Shown in pieces: positions 33,170 to 43,203 of a stretch of 64,000 bases of DNA (positions within the stretch are counted from its first letter, which is position 1; every line of letters begins with the position of its first letter). The notes beneath the pieces are model-generated. The model searched no databases, was not told where the DNA came from, and saw nothing but the letters and a program-made list of their open reading frames with translations. The translations under genes and the position numbers were made by a program. Source of the stretch: Orientallactaga sibirica (Eukaryota; Chordata; Mammalia; Rodentia; Dipodidae); contig JAEOAD010002712.1 in assembly GCA_036365145.1 (NCBI GenBank), forward strand, positions 2,003,001 through 2,067,000, written 5' to 3'.

Positions 33170-33196
33170 CTTCCGGGTCGGCAGATGCGCTTCCGG
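33170..33196 (-). promoter_or_regulatory. Paired ETS/GABPA-type sites
   Basis: CTTCCGGGTCG occurs twice 20 bp apart (starting 33170 and 33190), giving CCGGAAG in gene orientation about 115-140 bp upstream of the ATG. CCGGAAG is the classic ETS/GABPA core in CpG-island promoters. Its use here is inferred. Confidence 0.55.
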
Positions 33197-33382
33197 GTCG
33201 CGGAGCGGCGCGCTGAGCACGCTGCGAGTGGCGGTGGGCGCGCGGCTCGTGGCATCGCCGCTGAGGTCCCGCCGCGCTCGGGACGGCCTCGGCCCGCCCA
33301 GCCGCGGCCGTCTTGGCCTCCCGCCCCGGGTCTCCGCCTCCATCGCACGGCCACGCGGCTGGCCCGAGTCAGAACGCCGCAG

Positions 33383-33572
33383 AGAGGGCGGGAGACGGCC
33401 GAGCGGTGCAGGCGCTTGTCTGCGAAGCCGGAGGACCCCGGTTCGATTCCCCACGACCCACGTAAGCCAGCTGCACAAGGGGGCGCACGCGTCTGCAGTG
33501 CCTGGAGGCCCTGGCGCGCCCGTTCTTTGTCTGCCTCTTTCTCTCTCAAATAAATAAATATTTTTTTAAAAA
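33383..33572 (+). mobile_element. CpG-rich tRNA-derived SINE at promoter edge
   Basis: GACGGCCGAGCGGTGCAGGCG A-box region, GGTTCGATTCCCC B box, CACAAGGGGGCGCACGCG body and an AAATAAATAAATA tail. CpGs that are TG/CA in other copies are kept. It starts about 330 bp upstream of the Rps6kc1 ATG, in opposite orientation. Confidence 0.92.
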
Positions 33573-33589
33573 AATTCCCGTGAGAGTGT

Positions 33590-33712
33590 AGAATATGGTG
33601 CGTAAAGTGGTACGTGCATCTGCACTTTGTTTACAGCGTCTGGAGAACCTGCTGCGCCCATTCTCTCTGTCTGTCTCTGTTCTATCTCATTTGCTTGCAA
33701 ATAAAAAATAAA
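33590..33712 (+). mobile_element. tRNA-derived SINE, 5'-truncated
   Basis: Begins in the body (GGTACGTGCATCTGCACTTTG) and ends in TTGCAAATAAAAAATAAA. Confidence 0.8.
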
Positions 33713-33716
33713 AGAA

Positions 33717-33858
33717 GGCCGGGCATGGTAGTGCACGCCTTTAATCCCAGCACCCAGGAGGCAGAAGTACGTGGATCACCATGAGTTCGAGGCCACCCTG
33801 AAACTACATAGTGAATTCCAGGTCAGCCTGAACTACAGTGAAACTCTGTACCTAAAAA
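33717..33858 (+). mobile_element. B1 SINE
   Basis: GGCCGGGCATGGTAGTGCACG through GAAACTCTGTACC. Confidence 0.92.
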
Positions 33859-33870
33859 AAGGGGGGGAGG

Positions 33871-34080
33871 GGGCTGGAGGGATAGCTTAGTGGTTAAGCG
33901 CTTGCCTTTGAAGCCTAAGGACCCTGGTTCGAGGCTCGATTCCCCAGTACCCACAGAAGTCAGATGCACAAGGTGTCACATGCATCTGGAGTTTGTTTGC
34001 AGTGGCTGGAGGTCCTGGTGTGCCCATTCTCACTCTCTCCCTCTTTCTGTCTGTCACTCTCAAACAACTAAATAAAAACA
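33871..34080 (+). mobile_element. tRNA-derived SINE, type I
   Basis: Complete, with the B-box duplication (GGTTCGAGGCTCGATTCC). Confidence 0.92.
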
Positions 34081-34735
34081 AACAAAAAGATACTGTCTAC
34101 AGTTTCAACTGATGGGTGTTCCCGCCCTACACCTTGCACGTCTTTTACCTTTTCTTGTTTAAAGTTCTTATTCCCTGAAGTATTCATTGGAAGGCTTTGT
34201 CATTCTCCTCAGTTATGCCTTCTTATCTTCTTGCTGTCTCCCACCCACACCCCTCACCCCCCACACACACACAGGGTAAAAAGAAGGGGAGGGGTTCCAT
34301 ATTCTTGCATTTCCAGTCTGACCTGGCAGTCTTCCTCATTTCAAAACTAATCACTACACCTGTGTGCCAAGTCCCATCCTCTGTGGTAGACCTACACACA
34401 GCCATATAGCTTGACTCTCCATCTCATATAGTATCTCCACTCTCCTTTCCTTGTATTAATCTCTTTCTCACCACTAACCTCTTCTGACCTTGTATATCCT
34501 TAAATCTACCTCTCATTTGTCACCTGCTTTGTGCCAGAAATCATGCTAATTAGGTATTGTAGTTACAAAAAGTATCCCTCCTCTCAAGTACCATTAGCAA
34601 GAAAAAGAAGCAAGGCATTGTGAGAAGTACCATGACAGATATGTCCTATGGAATCTTTAGGGCACAACTGGTTCAGAATGATTACTTAAGGCTTTCTGAT
34701 AGAGGGGAACTATGGCTGATCAAGAAAGACAAGGG
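34081..34735. other. Intergenic sequence, no gene seen
   Basis: TTGTGCCAGAAATCATGCTAA near 34530 is reminiscent of an ancient mammalian repeat. No coding signal. Confidence 0.45.
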
Positions 34736-35005
34736 CTGGAGAGATGGCTTAGGGGTTAAGGCGCCTGCCTCCTAAGCCTAAGAACACTCACTGGTTCCAA
34801 TCTCCAGTGGTTCCAATCTCCAGGTCCCACGTTTAGCCAGATGCAAAGTGACGCAAGGGCGCAATGCCGCACTTGACCACAAGGGGGCGCACTCATCTGG
34901 ATTTCGTTCGCAGCAGCTGAGACACTGCTGGTGCGCCCATCTCTGTCTTCCTCTCTGTCTCTCTGTCTCTGTGTGTCTCTCTCCAAAAAAAATAATAAAA
35001 AATAA
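34736..35005 (+). mobile_element. tRNA-derived SINE, type II
   Basis: Close match to 11577-11868, including the doubled GGTTCCAATCTCCAG and GCGCAATGCCGCACTTGACC. CpG content suggests a fairly young copy. Confidence 0.93.
34877..34890 (+). promoter_or_regulatory. CTCF-like motif in type II SINE
   Basis: CCACAAGGGGGCGC, identical to the motif at 11716. About 1.8 kb upstream of the Rps6kc1 start codon. Confidence 0.45.
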
Positions 35006-35036
35006 AAAGTTTAAAAAAAAAGAAAGACAGATGTTA

Positions 35037-35185
35037 GCCAGACGTGGTGACACACACCTTTAATTGGCACTTGGGAGGCAGCCAAGGTAGGAGGATTGCC
35101 AGGAGTTCAAGGCCACCCTGAGAATACAGAGTGAATTCCAGGTCAGCCTGGGCCAGAGTGAGACCCTACCTCAAAAAAAAAAAAG
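35037..35185 (+). mobile_element. B1 SINE, small deletion
   Basis: GCCAGACGTGGTGACACACACC through GACCCTACCTC. CCCAGCAC is lost after CTTTAATT. Confidence 0.9.
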
Positions 35186-35190
35186 ACATG

Positions 35191-35365
35191 TGGGCTGGAG
35201 AGCCTGACAACCCAGATGCGATTCTCCAGTACCCACCTAAAGCCAAATGCACAGGGTGACGCATACATCTGGAGTTTGTTTGCAATGGCTACATGCTCTG
35301 GTGCATCCATTCTCTCTGTCTCTGTCTCTGTCTTCTCTCTCTCTGCTTGCAAATAAATAAAATGT
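35191..35365 (+). mobile_element. tRNA-derived SINE, internal deletion
   Basis: GGGCTGGAGAG jumps straight to CCTGACAACCCAG. The A box is lost and the rest is normal. Confidence 0.88.
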
Positions 35366-35848
35366 TTTTTAAACAGAAAGACAAATGTGTGATAGCTAGG
35401 CAAAGAAGAGGCAAAAGAACATCATGCTGCCTTCTTTCCCTCCTGTCTCCCCTCAACTCTGGAGAGTGCACCATCACCCATGTATTCCCACCTCCCATTC
35501 AACCTGGCTTCACTCCTATTGGATGCTCTGAAAAAGTTTCTAATGACCTCGTGCTAAGAATTCTCAGCTTCACCATTGCTGCTTTTCAGAACTGTTCTGC
35601 ATCCCTAGTACATGAGTCAGCATGATAGATATTTTTTTCTTTCACAGTCCGATGGCACCTCGGTGTCCTTTGCTGTTCCTCCTCATTTCTCAGGGCTTTG
35701 CCTCTGATCCTTTGTCAGCTCTTCTCATTGATTCACAAAGCTGTGTGTGTGTACACATCTCGTCTAATCCTATTTAGGTGGTTTCCCCTCAATGCTGACT
35801 ACCCCACTAACTTCAGTGAAGTAGATACAAACTACCAAGGGTTACTCA
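35366..35848. other. Intergenic sequence, no gene seen
   Basis: Pyrimidine-rich. CTCCTCATTTCTCAGGGC words hint at an ancient repeat. No exon recognised. Confidence 0.4.
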
Positions 35849-35990
35849 AGAAAGCTGGGTGTGGTGGCCCATGCCTGGAATGCCAACGCTCCAGAGGATT
35901 AGGCAGGCAGACCAGGATGAATTCAAGGCCACCTTGACTACCTCATGAGCTAAGAGTGAGAACTGTGTATCTCAAAAGAATAAAAATAAA
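35849..35990 (+). mobile_element. B1 SINE, old
   Basis: GCTGGGTGTGGTGGCCCATGCC with a diverged body, then CTCAAAAGAATAAAAATAAAA. Confidence 0.75.
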
Positions 35991-36064
35991 ACCGAACTTG
36001 AATAGCCCTATGTCACAGAATTTAACACATCATTCAAAATCCCAACAAAGAAAGTCTGGGTTGA

Positions 36065-36240
36065 GGGGCGGTTGCATAGATAGCTCAGCAGTTAAAGGCA
36101 CTTGCTTGTGAAGCCAGTCTGCCTCAGTTTAATTCTCCGGTGCCCACATAAAGCCAGATACAAAAAGTGGTATATCTGGCATTCCTTTGCAGTGACAAGA
36201 GTCCCTGCATGTCTGTGTGCGCGCACACGCACACACAAAA
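36065..36240 (+). mobile_element. tRNA-derived SINE, old
   Basis: ATAGATAGCTCAGCAGTTAAAGG head. GTGTGCGCGCACACGCACAC replaces the CT-rich end. Confidence 0.8.
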
Positions 36241-36655
36241 TATTTTGTAAAGAAAAGTCAATGTGTCTTCAGTGATTAATTCTAGCAAACAAGCATTTAG
36301 GGAGGAAGTAATAATTCTACAAAAAAACTCACCCAAAAATAGACTAGGTAATATTACCACCTATTCTATGAGATCACCTTTCCTCCAAGACAAAGATATT
36401 TCCAGAAGAAAATGATAGACCAATATCCCCCATTAACATAATGGAAAAATCTATAGCACAGTATTAATAATTCAGGCCCAGTATTATGTAAGTGGTTTGA
36501 GAGTTTGAGTATGAGCATGTGGATTTTATCCCAAGAATTCAAGGTCAAAGCAACATTCAAAGTTAACTCATGTAATGTCATGTCAATATGCACAACAAAA
36601 GAGGCATTTGAAAAAAAAAATCCTACATCTATCCATGATTAAAATGTTTAGTAGG
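36241..36655. other. Intergenic sequence, no gene seen
   Basis: AT-rich. CATGTGGATTTTATCCCAAG and AACATAATGGAAAA hint at L1 ORF2-like remnants, but too weak to call. Confidence 0.4.
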
Positions 36656-36842
36656 GGACTGGAGAGATGGCTTAGTGGTTAAGGTATGTGCCTGCAAAGC
36701 CAAAGGACCTCTATTCGATTCCCCAGGAACCATGTAAGCCAGATGCACAAGGTGGCGTATGTGTCAAGTTCATTTGCACTGGCTGGAGATCCTGGCACAC
36801 CCATTCTTTCTCTTTCTCCCCCTCTTTCTCTGTTGCTTTCTC
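36656..36842 (+). mobile_element. tRNA-derived SINE, type I
   Basis: Complete. Its tail is expanded into a pentanucleotide repeat. Confidence 0.9.
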
Positions 36843-36895
36843 AAACAAATTAAATTAAATTAAATTAAATTAAATTAAATTAAATTAAATTAAAT
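36843..36895. repeat. (AAATT)n microsatellite
   Basis: About ten AAATT units at the SINE tail. Confidence 0.95.
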
Positions 36896-36902
36896 GCTTA
36901 GT

Positions 36903-37051
36903 AGGGCCCAGGAGTAGCAGTAGACTCCTTTAATCTCAGGACTTGGGAGGTAGAGGTAGGAGGATTGCTATGCATTTAAAGTCAGCCTGAGACTACATAG
37001 TGAATTCTAGGTCAGCCTGGGCTCAGCTGAGACTCTAACTCAAAAAATAAA
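36903..37051 (+). mobile_element. B1 SINE, old
   Basis: CTCCTTTAATCTCAGGACTTGGGAGG through GAGACTCTAACTC. Confidence 0.85.
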
Positions 37052-37240
37052 AAGGGCTGGAGGGATGGCTTAGCAGTTAAGACTCTTGTCTGCAAAAGCC
37101 TAAGGACCCAGGTTTGATTCCCCATAAGCCAGATGCACAAGGTGGCACACGCATCTGGAATTCATTTGCAGTGACTGGAGACCCTGGTGCAACCATTCTC
37201 ATTCTCTTTTTGCCTTTCTCTCTCTAATAAATAAATAAAT
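37052..37240 (+). mobile_element. tRNA-derived SINE, type I
   Basis: Complete, short deletion after the B box (CCCCATAAGCCAG). Confidence 0.9.
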
Positions 37241-37258
37241 CCTCTTTAAAATAAGTAA

Positions 37259-37437
37259 GGGCTGGAGAGATGGCTTAGCATTAAGGTGTTTGCTTGCAAA
37301 GCCAAAGGATCCAGGTTTAATTCCCCAGGTACCACGTAAGCCAGATGCACAAGGTGGCGCATGCATCTGGAGTTAGTTTACAGTAGCTGAAGGCCCTGGC
37401 ATACCCATTCTCTCCCTCTCTCTCTCTCTCAAATAAT
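37259..37437 (+). mobile_element. tRNA-derived SINE, type I
   Basis: Complete, with GTGGCGCATGCATCTGGAG and a short CT tract. Confidence 0.9.
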
Positions 37438-37490
37438 TTTTTAAGATTAAAAATCAATAAAATAAGTATATAAATGAAAAAATTTTTAAA

Positions 37491-37700
37491 GGGCCAGAGA
37501 GATGACTCAACACTTAAGGCACTTACTTGCAATGCCTGATGGTCAAGTTCGATTCCCCAGTACCCATGTACCGCAAGGTGCACCAGATAGTGCATGTATC
37601 TGGAGTTTGTTTGCAGTGACAAGAGACCATGGTGTACCCATTCTCTCCCTCCCTCCTTCTATTCCTCTCTGTCTTTCTCTGTTTGCAAATAAGTAAAATT
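37491..37700 (+). mobile_element. tRNA-derived SINE, diverged
   Basis: GGGCCAGAGAGATGACTCAAC head, TTCGATTCCCC B box and a TTGCAAATAAGTAAAATT tail. Confidence 0.88.
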
Positions 37701-37802
37701 TTAAAGGTGGATATCATTTTTTTAATTTAAAAATAAAATTTCTTAGCAAACTAAGAAAAAACATTTTAAATGTATAAACAGTATCTACAATAAAAACTAA
37801 AG

Positions 37803-37980
37803 GGGGGTGGAGAATGGCTTAGCAGTTAAGGTGCTTACCTGCAAAACCCAGGTTCAATTCCCCAGAACCCACAAAAGCAAGATGCACATGGTGACACATG
37901 CATCTGGAGTTTGTTTGCAGTGGCTCTAGGCGCTAGTGCGCCTATTCTCTCTCCATCTCTTTCCCTCTAGTAAATAATTA
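37803..37980 (+). mobile_element. tRNA-derived SINE, type I
   Basis: GGGGTGGAGAATGGCTTAGC head, GGTTCAATTCCCC B box. Confidence 0.88.
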
Positions 37981-38173
37981 ATTAAAAAACACTAAAATTA
38001 ACATCACACTTAATGATGAAAGGCTGAATGTTTTCCTGCAAAGACCAGTAACAAGACAAGACTGTTTCCGTCACTTCTACTTAACATTGTACTGGCAGGA
38101 GAAACTACATAGGGTGAAAAAACAGTGTATATCAATTGGAAAGGAAAAAATATTTGATAAAAATCTTGATTAC

Positions 38174-38325
38174 CGAGCCAGGCGTGGTGGTGCATGCTTT
38201 TAATCCCAGCACTCGGGAGGCAGAGGTAGGAGGATTGGCATGAGTTCGAGGCCACCCTGAGACTACATAGCTAATTCCAGGTCAGCCTGGACCAGAGTGA
38301 GACCCTACCTCGAAAAACAAAAAAA
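38174..38325 (+). mobile_element. B1 SINE
   Basis: GCCAGGCGTGGTGGTGCATG through CCTACCTCGAAAAAC. Flanking AAAATCTTGATTAC at 38159 and 38340 fits a target duplication of about 14 bp. Confidence 0.93.
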
Positions 38326-38354
38326 ATAAAATAAAAATAAAAATCTTGATTACT

Positions 38355-38590
38355 GGGCTGAAGAGATGGCTTAGTGGTGAAAGCACTTGCCTGCAAAGCC
38401 AAAGAACTAATGTTTGAATCTCCAGGTCCCACATAAGCCAGACACACAGTGATGCAAGCACACATGTGCACAAGGGGGTGCACACATTGGGAGTTCACTT
38501 GCAGCAGCTAAAGACCCTCGTGTGCCCATTCTCTTTCTCTCTCTTTCTCTTTCTCTCTCTCTCTCTGCCTCTTTATCTCAAATAAATTTT
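38355..38590 (+). mobile_element. tRNA-derived SINE, type II-like
   Basis: CAGGTCCCACATAAGCC, CAGTGATGCAAGCACAC and TGTGCACAAGGGGGTGCAC. The motif block is degraded. Confidence 0.85.
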
Positions 38591-38689
38591 AAAAAGCTTC
38601 ATTACTGCCATAGAAAATCCGGAGGAATATTAAATTTTATGCAACTATTGCATTCAAAGTAAACATGGAAAGAGCAGTGTATCCATACT

Positions 38690-38955
38690 ACTTTTCAGTT
38701 ACTATGACAGGAAGCCTCACAAAGCAGCTTAAGAAAGATGTTCTCGAGCTATGCCCACCGCCTAATGATGCCACAAACCGAAATAATGATGCCACGGGTT
38801 CAGACATAAACTAAGGAAGATATTTCACACTGAACAGAACATCACCCTCAGCCTTCATAAGCTGCTGTCAGTGTCCTGATGGAAATCGCATTTAGTCCAA
38901 CATCAACACTCCCCGTAGTTTTAAGTCACAACGTTGTTCAAAAGTCCAAAAGATC
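38690..38955 (-). mobile_element. MaLR-like LTR/internal remnant
   Basis: AAGCAGCTTAAGAAAG and CTTCATAAGCTGC are LTR-like. CATTTAGTCCAACATC and AACGTTGTTCAAAAGTCC match the internal region at 22.63-22.88 kb. Confidence 0.45.
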
Positions 38956-38956
38956 C

Positions 38957-39140
38957 TCGGGTAATTGAGGAATTTGCCTATAAGGCCTGACGACCAAAGC
39001 TCAATTCCCCAGTACCCATGTAAAGCCAGATGCACAAAATGGTGCATGTATCTGGAGTTTGTTTGCAGTGGCTGGAGGCCCTAGTACACCCATTATCTCT
39101 CTCTCTCTCTATGTCTGCTTGCAAATAAATAAACTTTTTT
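38957..39140 (+). mobile_element. tRNA-derived SINE, 5'-decayed
   Basis: Head degraded. Body from CTCAATTCCCCAGTACCC to TTGCAAATAAATAAA is intact. Confidence 0.85.
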
Positions 39141-39303
39141 TTAAAGTATCTTTTTTTTTTTAGTCCAAAATAGCTTCTGAGACTCAAGGAAATCTCTGTG
39201 AGTCTTAGCAAAATCAAAAAGCAAACCAGTATCCATTCAGCAACCCCCCTTCACCACCCTCTTTCTCTCAAATAAATAAAAATAACATTTTTTACTTTAA
39301 AAG

Positions 39304-39545
39304 GGGAGCTGGAAAGATGGCTTAGCAAACGATTAAGGCACCTGCCTTCAAAGTCAAAGGACCCAGGTTCGATTCCCTAGGACCCACGTAAGCTACATGC
39401 ACAAGGTGGCACATGCGTCTGGAGTTTGTTTGCAGTGACTGGAGGCCATAGCATGCCCATATGCTCCCTCCCCCCCCCCCGCCACCTCCTTTCCTCTACC
39501 TCCTTCTCTCTTTCTCTCTCTCTCAAATAAATAAAAATAATTAAA
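39304..39545 (+). mobile_element. tRNA-derived SINE, type I
   Basis: Complete. Poly-C (39469-39480) interrupts the CT-rich part. Confidence 0.9.
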
Positions 39546-39563
39546 AAAAAAAAAAAAGCAAAC

Positions 39564-39712
39564 CAGCCGGGCATGGTGGCACACGCCTTTAATCCCAGCA
39601 CTCAGGAGACAGAGGTAGGAGGATTGCTGTGAGTTCAAGGCCACCCTGAGACTACATAGTAAATTCCAGGTCAGCCTGGACTAGAGTGAGACCCTACCTC
39701 AAAAAAAAAAAA
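39564..39712 (+). mobile_element. B1 SINE
   Basis: GCCGGGCATGGTGGCACACG through GACCCTACCTC and poly-A. Confidence 0.93.
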
Positions 39713-39725
39713 CCAAAACCATTCA

Positions 39726-39945
39726 GGCTGGAGAAATAACTCAGTGGTTAAAGGTGCTTACTTGAAAAGCCTGACTGCCCAGGTTCCATTCCCCAGTACC
39801 CACATAAAGACAGATGCACAAAGTGGTGCGTGTATCTGGAGTGTATCTGGAGGCCCTGATGTACCCATTCTCTCCCACTCTCACTCGCTTGCTCACTCTC
39901 TCTCTCTCTCTCTCTCTCTGTCTTCCTCCTTGCAGATAAATAGGT
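39726..39945 (+). mobile_element. tRNA-derived SINE, diverged
   Basis: GGCTGGAGAAATAACTCAGTG head, a doubled GTATCTGGAGT and a TCTC run at about 39896-39920. Confidence 0.88.
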
Positions 39946-40030
39946 GTAATTATGTTTTTAAATCAAAAGTAAATTATATTCTTCTAACATATAATGGCAG
40001 TGTAAAATTTTCTGTTCCAAAAAGGAATTG

Positions 40031-40258
40031 AGGGCTGGGGAGATGGTTCAGTGGATACAGCTCTTGCTGGTCAAGCACGATGGCCTAAGTTCACATCTCC
40101 AGCACCCACATAAATGCCAGGCAGGAGTAGCAGCCCACCTGTAATCCCAGGGTTCCCCCAGCCAAGCTGACCAGCTGAATTAGACAAATTAGTGAGTTCT
40201 ATGTTAAAGTGAGTGACTTTACCTCAGTAAATAAGTTGGAAAGCAATCAAGGAAGACA
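40031..40258 (+). mobile_element. B4-type (ID-B1) SINE
   Basis: GGGCTGGGGAGATGGTTCAG head, CATCTCCAGCACCCACATAA, then a B1-like CCACCTGTAATCCCAGGG. Confidence 0.6.
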
Positions 40259-40768
40259 TGATCCCTAAGGGTGTAATGCCTGCTGGTGTCTAGCTAAATG
40301 TCACCAAACTGCCTGGTAAGCACTTCTCTTAATGTTAGTATCCATATATTAATGCTACTCTCACTTTTGGTTAGAGAAGCTTCTCTTTCAGATGGCAGTG
40401 ACCTCTACTCAAAAGGTACCATCGTGCTGAGAAGAAGTGACAGAGGAGGGCTCAGAACTGAAATATCTCTGTCACACCTTCCAAGGCTCAGGGTCCATTG
40501 TGGAAGAGGTGGCAGGAAAAATGTAAGAGCCAAAGGAAGTATAGGACTCCTTACAATGCGCTCCTTTAGACACTAAATGACCTCACAGTGCCTGCACCAC
40601 CTACACAAGACCAATATAGAAGGAGGAAAAGATGATGACATCAAAATAAAAGAGACTGATTGAGAGAGGGAGCGCAATAATGGAAAATGGAGTTGTGAAA
40701 GAAAGTGAGGTGGGAGGGCAGTATCATGGTTTATTGTCTATAATTCTGGAAGTTGTCAATAACAAAAA
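40258..40768 (+). mobile_element. L1 3' UTR, 5'-truncated
   Basis: GGGTGTAATGCCTGC, CACCAAACTGCC, GAGAAGCTTCTCTTTCAGATGG and a GTTGTCAATAAC end, parallel to 905-1478 and 61445-61914. Confidence 0.85.
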
Positions 40769-41073
40769 ATAAAGAAAACAATCCTAAAATTCATCTGGAA
40801 ACACAAAACCCTCAAAAAGCCAAAGCAATTCAGAGCAACAAAAATAAAGCTGGCAGTATCACCATACCTGACTTTAAGACATATTACAGAGCCACAGTAA
40901 CAAAAACAGCATGATACTGGCATGAAACAGACATAAGATCAAGTGAACAGAATAGAGGAGCAACACGTAAACCCAGGCAGCTACAGCCATCTGATTTTTA
41001 CAAAAATGCGGAAAATAATCATTGGGAAAAAGACAAATGGTGCTGGGGAAATTGGATATATATATGTAGGAGG

Positions 41074-41319
41074 ATGAAAATAGTTCCTTACCGCTCTCCA
41101 TGCACAAGAAGATATGCCCAAGTGATCAAAGACCTTAACATCAGACCTGAAACTCTGAAACTGCTAGAGGAAAAAACAGGGGAATCACTTCAACATACAA
41201 GCACAGGCAACAACTTTCTGAAAACAACCCCAGATGCTCAGGAAGTAAAATCACTAAACATTGGCATTTCACTGGCGCCTCATGAGATTAAAGAGCTTTT
41301 GTATCAAAGGGCTACATGA
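41074..41319 (+). pseudogene. L1 ORF2 fragment
   Basis: About 80 open codons with VIKDLNIRPETLKLLEEKTG and FLKTTPDAQEVK, homologous to the segment near 17000. Frames break on both sides. Confidence 0.85.
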
Positions 41320-41412
41320 ATAGAGCAAAGCAACAGTGTACAGAATGGGAGAAAACCTTTGTATATCTAGGGGAGGGTTAGGATATACAAATAACTCAAA
41401 AAACCAAATAAG

Positions 41413-41579
41413 GGGCTGAGAGATGGCTTAGTGGTTGAGGCGCTTGCCTGCAAAGCCAAAGGACCCAGGTTCAGTTCCCCAGGACCCATGTAAGCCAGAT
41501 GCACAAGGTGACACATGCATCTGGAGTTCATTTTCAGTGGCTGGAGACCTGGTATGCACATTCTCTGTCTCTGTATCTG

Positions 41580-41613
<34 letters not shown>

Positions 41614-41672
41614 CCTTCTCTCCCTCTCTCTCTCTCTCACACACACAAATAAAAACAAAACTTAAACTATAC
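41413..41672 (+). mobile_element. tRNA-derived SINE, type I
   Basis: Complete, with long CT repeats at about 41583-41640. Confidence 0.9.
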
Positions 41673-41729
41673 TTAAAAACTTAAAATATACTAAATAATA
41701 GGAAATCGGACAACCCAATCAAAAAGGAC

Positions 41730-41890
41730 CAAAGCCGGGTGTAGTGGCGCACGCCTTTAATCCCAGCACTTGGGGGGCAGAGGTAGGAGGATCGCTGAAA
41801 GTTCGAGGCCACCCTGAAACTACATAGTTAATTCCAGGTCAGCCTGGTCCAGAGTAAGACCCTGCCTCAAAAAACAAACAAAAAAAAAAG
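41730..41890 (+). mobile_element. B1 SINE
   Basis: GCCGGGTGTAGTGGCGCACG through GACCCTGCCTC and an A-rich tail. Confidence 0.92.
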
Positions 41891-41892
41891 GA

Positions 41893-42045
41893 CCAGCCGG
41901 GCATGGTGGCACATGCCTTTAATCCCAGCACTCGGGAGGCAGATGTAGGAGGATTGCCATGAGTTCAAGGCCACCCTGAGAATTCCAGGTCAGCCTGGGC
42001 TAGAGTGAAACCCTACCTTGAAAAACAAAAAAAAAATAAAAAAAA
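41893..42045 (+). mobile_element. B1 SINE, deleted
   Basis: Directly behind the previous B1. It lacks the ACTACATAGTG part (CCTGAGAATTCCAGG). Confidence 0.92.
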
Positions 42046-42059
42046 AAAATGGACCGTAG

Positions 42060-42252
42060 AGCTGGACACATGGCTTAGTGGTTAAAGCACTGGCCTGCAA
42101 AGCCTAAGGAACCAGGTCCAATTCCCCAAAACCTATGTAAAGGCAGATGCACAAGGTGGCACATGCTTCTGGAGTTTGTTTGCAGCGACTAGAGGCCTTG
42201 GCATGCCCATTGTCCATCTGTTTCTCTCTAATAAATAAATAAAATATTTTTA
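42060..42252 (+). mobile_element. tRNA-derived SINE, type I
   Basis: GAGCTGGACACATGGCTTAG head. TGGACC(A/G)TAGA on both sides (42049, 42256) looks like the target duplication. Confidence 0.88.
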
Positions 42253-42303
42253 AATGGACCATAGAACTGGATAGAGAGTTCTCAAAAGAATAAGTACAAA
42301 TGG

Positions 42304-42492
42304 GGCTGGAGAGATAGCTTAGTGGTTAAGGAGCTTGCATGTGAAGCCTAAGGACCAGGTTCAATTCCCAGTACCCACATAAGCCAGATGCAAATGGTGG
42401 CCTTTGCATCTGGAGTTCATTTGCAGTAGTGTGCCCATTCTCTCTCTCTCCCCCTTTATCTTTCAAATAAATGAATAAAAATAAAAAATAGT
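42304..42492 (+). mobile_element. tRNA-derived SINE, type I
   Basis: Complete head and B box. The CT part is shortened. Confidence 0.9.
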
Positions 42493-42496
42493 TTAA

Positions 42497-42690
42497 GGGC
42501 TGAAGAGATTGCTTAGTGATTAAGGCACTTGCCTGCAAAGCCTAAGGACCCAGGTTCTATTCTCCAGGTCCCACATAAGCCAGATGCACATGATGGCACA
42601 TGCATCTGGAGTTCGTTTGTGTTGGCTAGAGGCCCTGGCATGCTCGCTCACTCTCTCACTCTCTAATAAATAAATAAATAAAAATAAATC
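42497..42690 (+). mobile_element. tRNA-derived SINE, type I
   Basis: Complete, AAATAAATAAATAAAAATAAA tail. ACAAATGG at 42297 and 42722 brackets this and the previous copy. Confidence 0.9.
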
Positions 42691-43023
42691 AGAAAAAATT
42701 TAATATTTTTAAAAAGAAATACAAATGGCCAATAAACATCTGAAAACATGTTCTACATCCTTAACCATCAGAAAGATGCAAATTAAAACTGGGGATGTGG
42801 ACAAGCAACCTTTCTGCATTGTTGGTGAGAATGTAAACTGGTACAGCCATTGTAGAATTCAGTGTGTAGGTTCCTGAGACAGCTAAAAAATAGATTCACC
42901 ATCTTACTCAGCTATACCACTCTTTGGCATATGCCCTAAGGATGCCACACATTACTGAATAGATAATTGCATACCAACCAACTGATGAATGGATAATGAG
43001 GAGATGGTATATTTTACACAGTG

Positions 43024-43203
43024 GAGGGTTTTTTTGTTTTTGTTTTTTTTTTTTTTTTTGGTATTTCAAGGTGGGGTCTTGCTCTAGCCCAGGCTGACCT
43101 GGAATTCACTCTGTAGTCTCAGGGTGGCCTTAAATTCATGACAATCCTCCTACCTCTTCCTCCCAAGTGCTGGGAATAAAGGCATGCACCACCTTGCCCA
43201 GCT
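43024..43203 (-). mobile_element. B1 SINE
   Basis: Poly-T, GTGGGGTCTTGCTCTAGCCC through GCACCACCTTGCCCAGC. Flanked by CAGTGGAGG / TAGTGGAGG. Confidence 0.92.

Larger units (their letters stand above)
32815..33400 (-). promoter_or_regulatory. Rps6kc1: CpG island promoter of Rps6kc1
   Basis: This is the only stretch in the window with very high G+C and undepleted CpG. It covers exon 1, the putative 5' UTR and upstream sequence. It has GC boxes, two ETS-type sites and no TATA box at a typical distance, which suits a broad housekeeping promoter. The transcription start is not determined. Its outer flank merges with a CpG-rich SINE at 33383. Confidence 0.85.

Noticed and set aside
33400..33470. 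Possible tRNA gene (A and B boxes)
   Set aside because: The Pol III boxes belong to the SINE head. No cloverleaf can be closed and there is no proper acceptor stem.
32689..33549. 286-codon minus ORF across the CpG island
   Set aside because: Long only because GC-rich DNA lacks stops. The real coding part is exon 1 (32952-33056), ending at a splice donor; the rest is promoter, 5' UTR and SINE.
32976..33557. 193- and 122-codon plus ORFs in the CpG island
   Set aside because: Compositional ORFs running through the island into a SINE. No recognisable domain.
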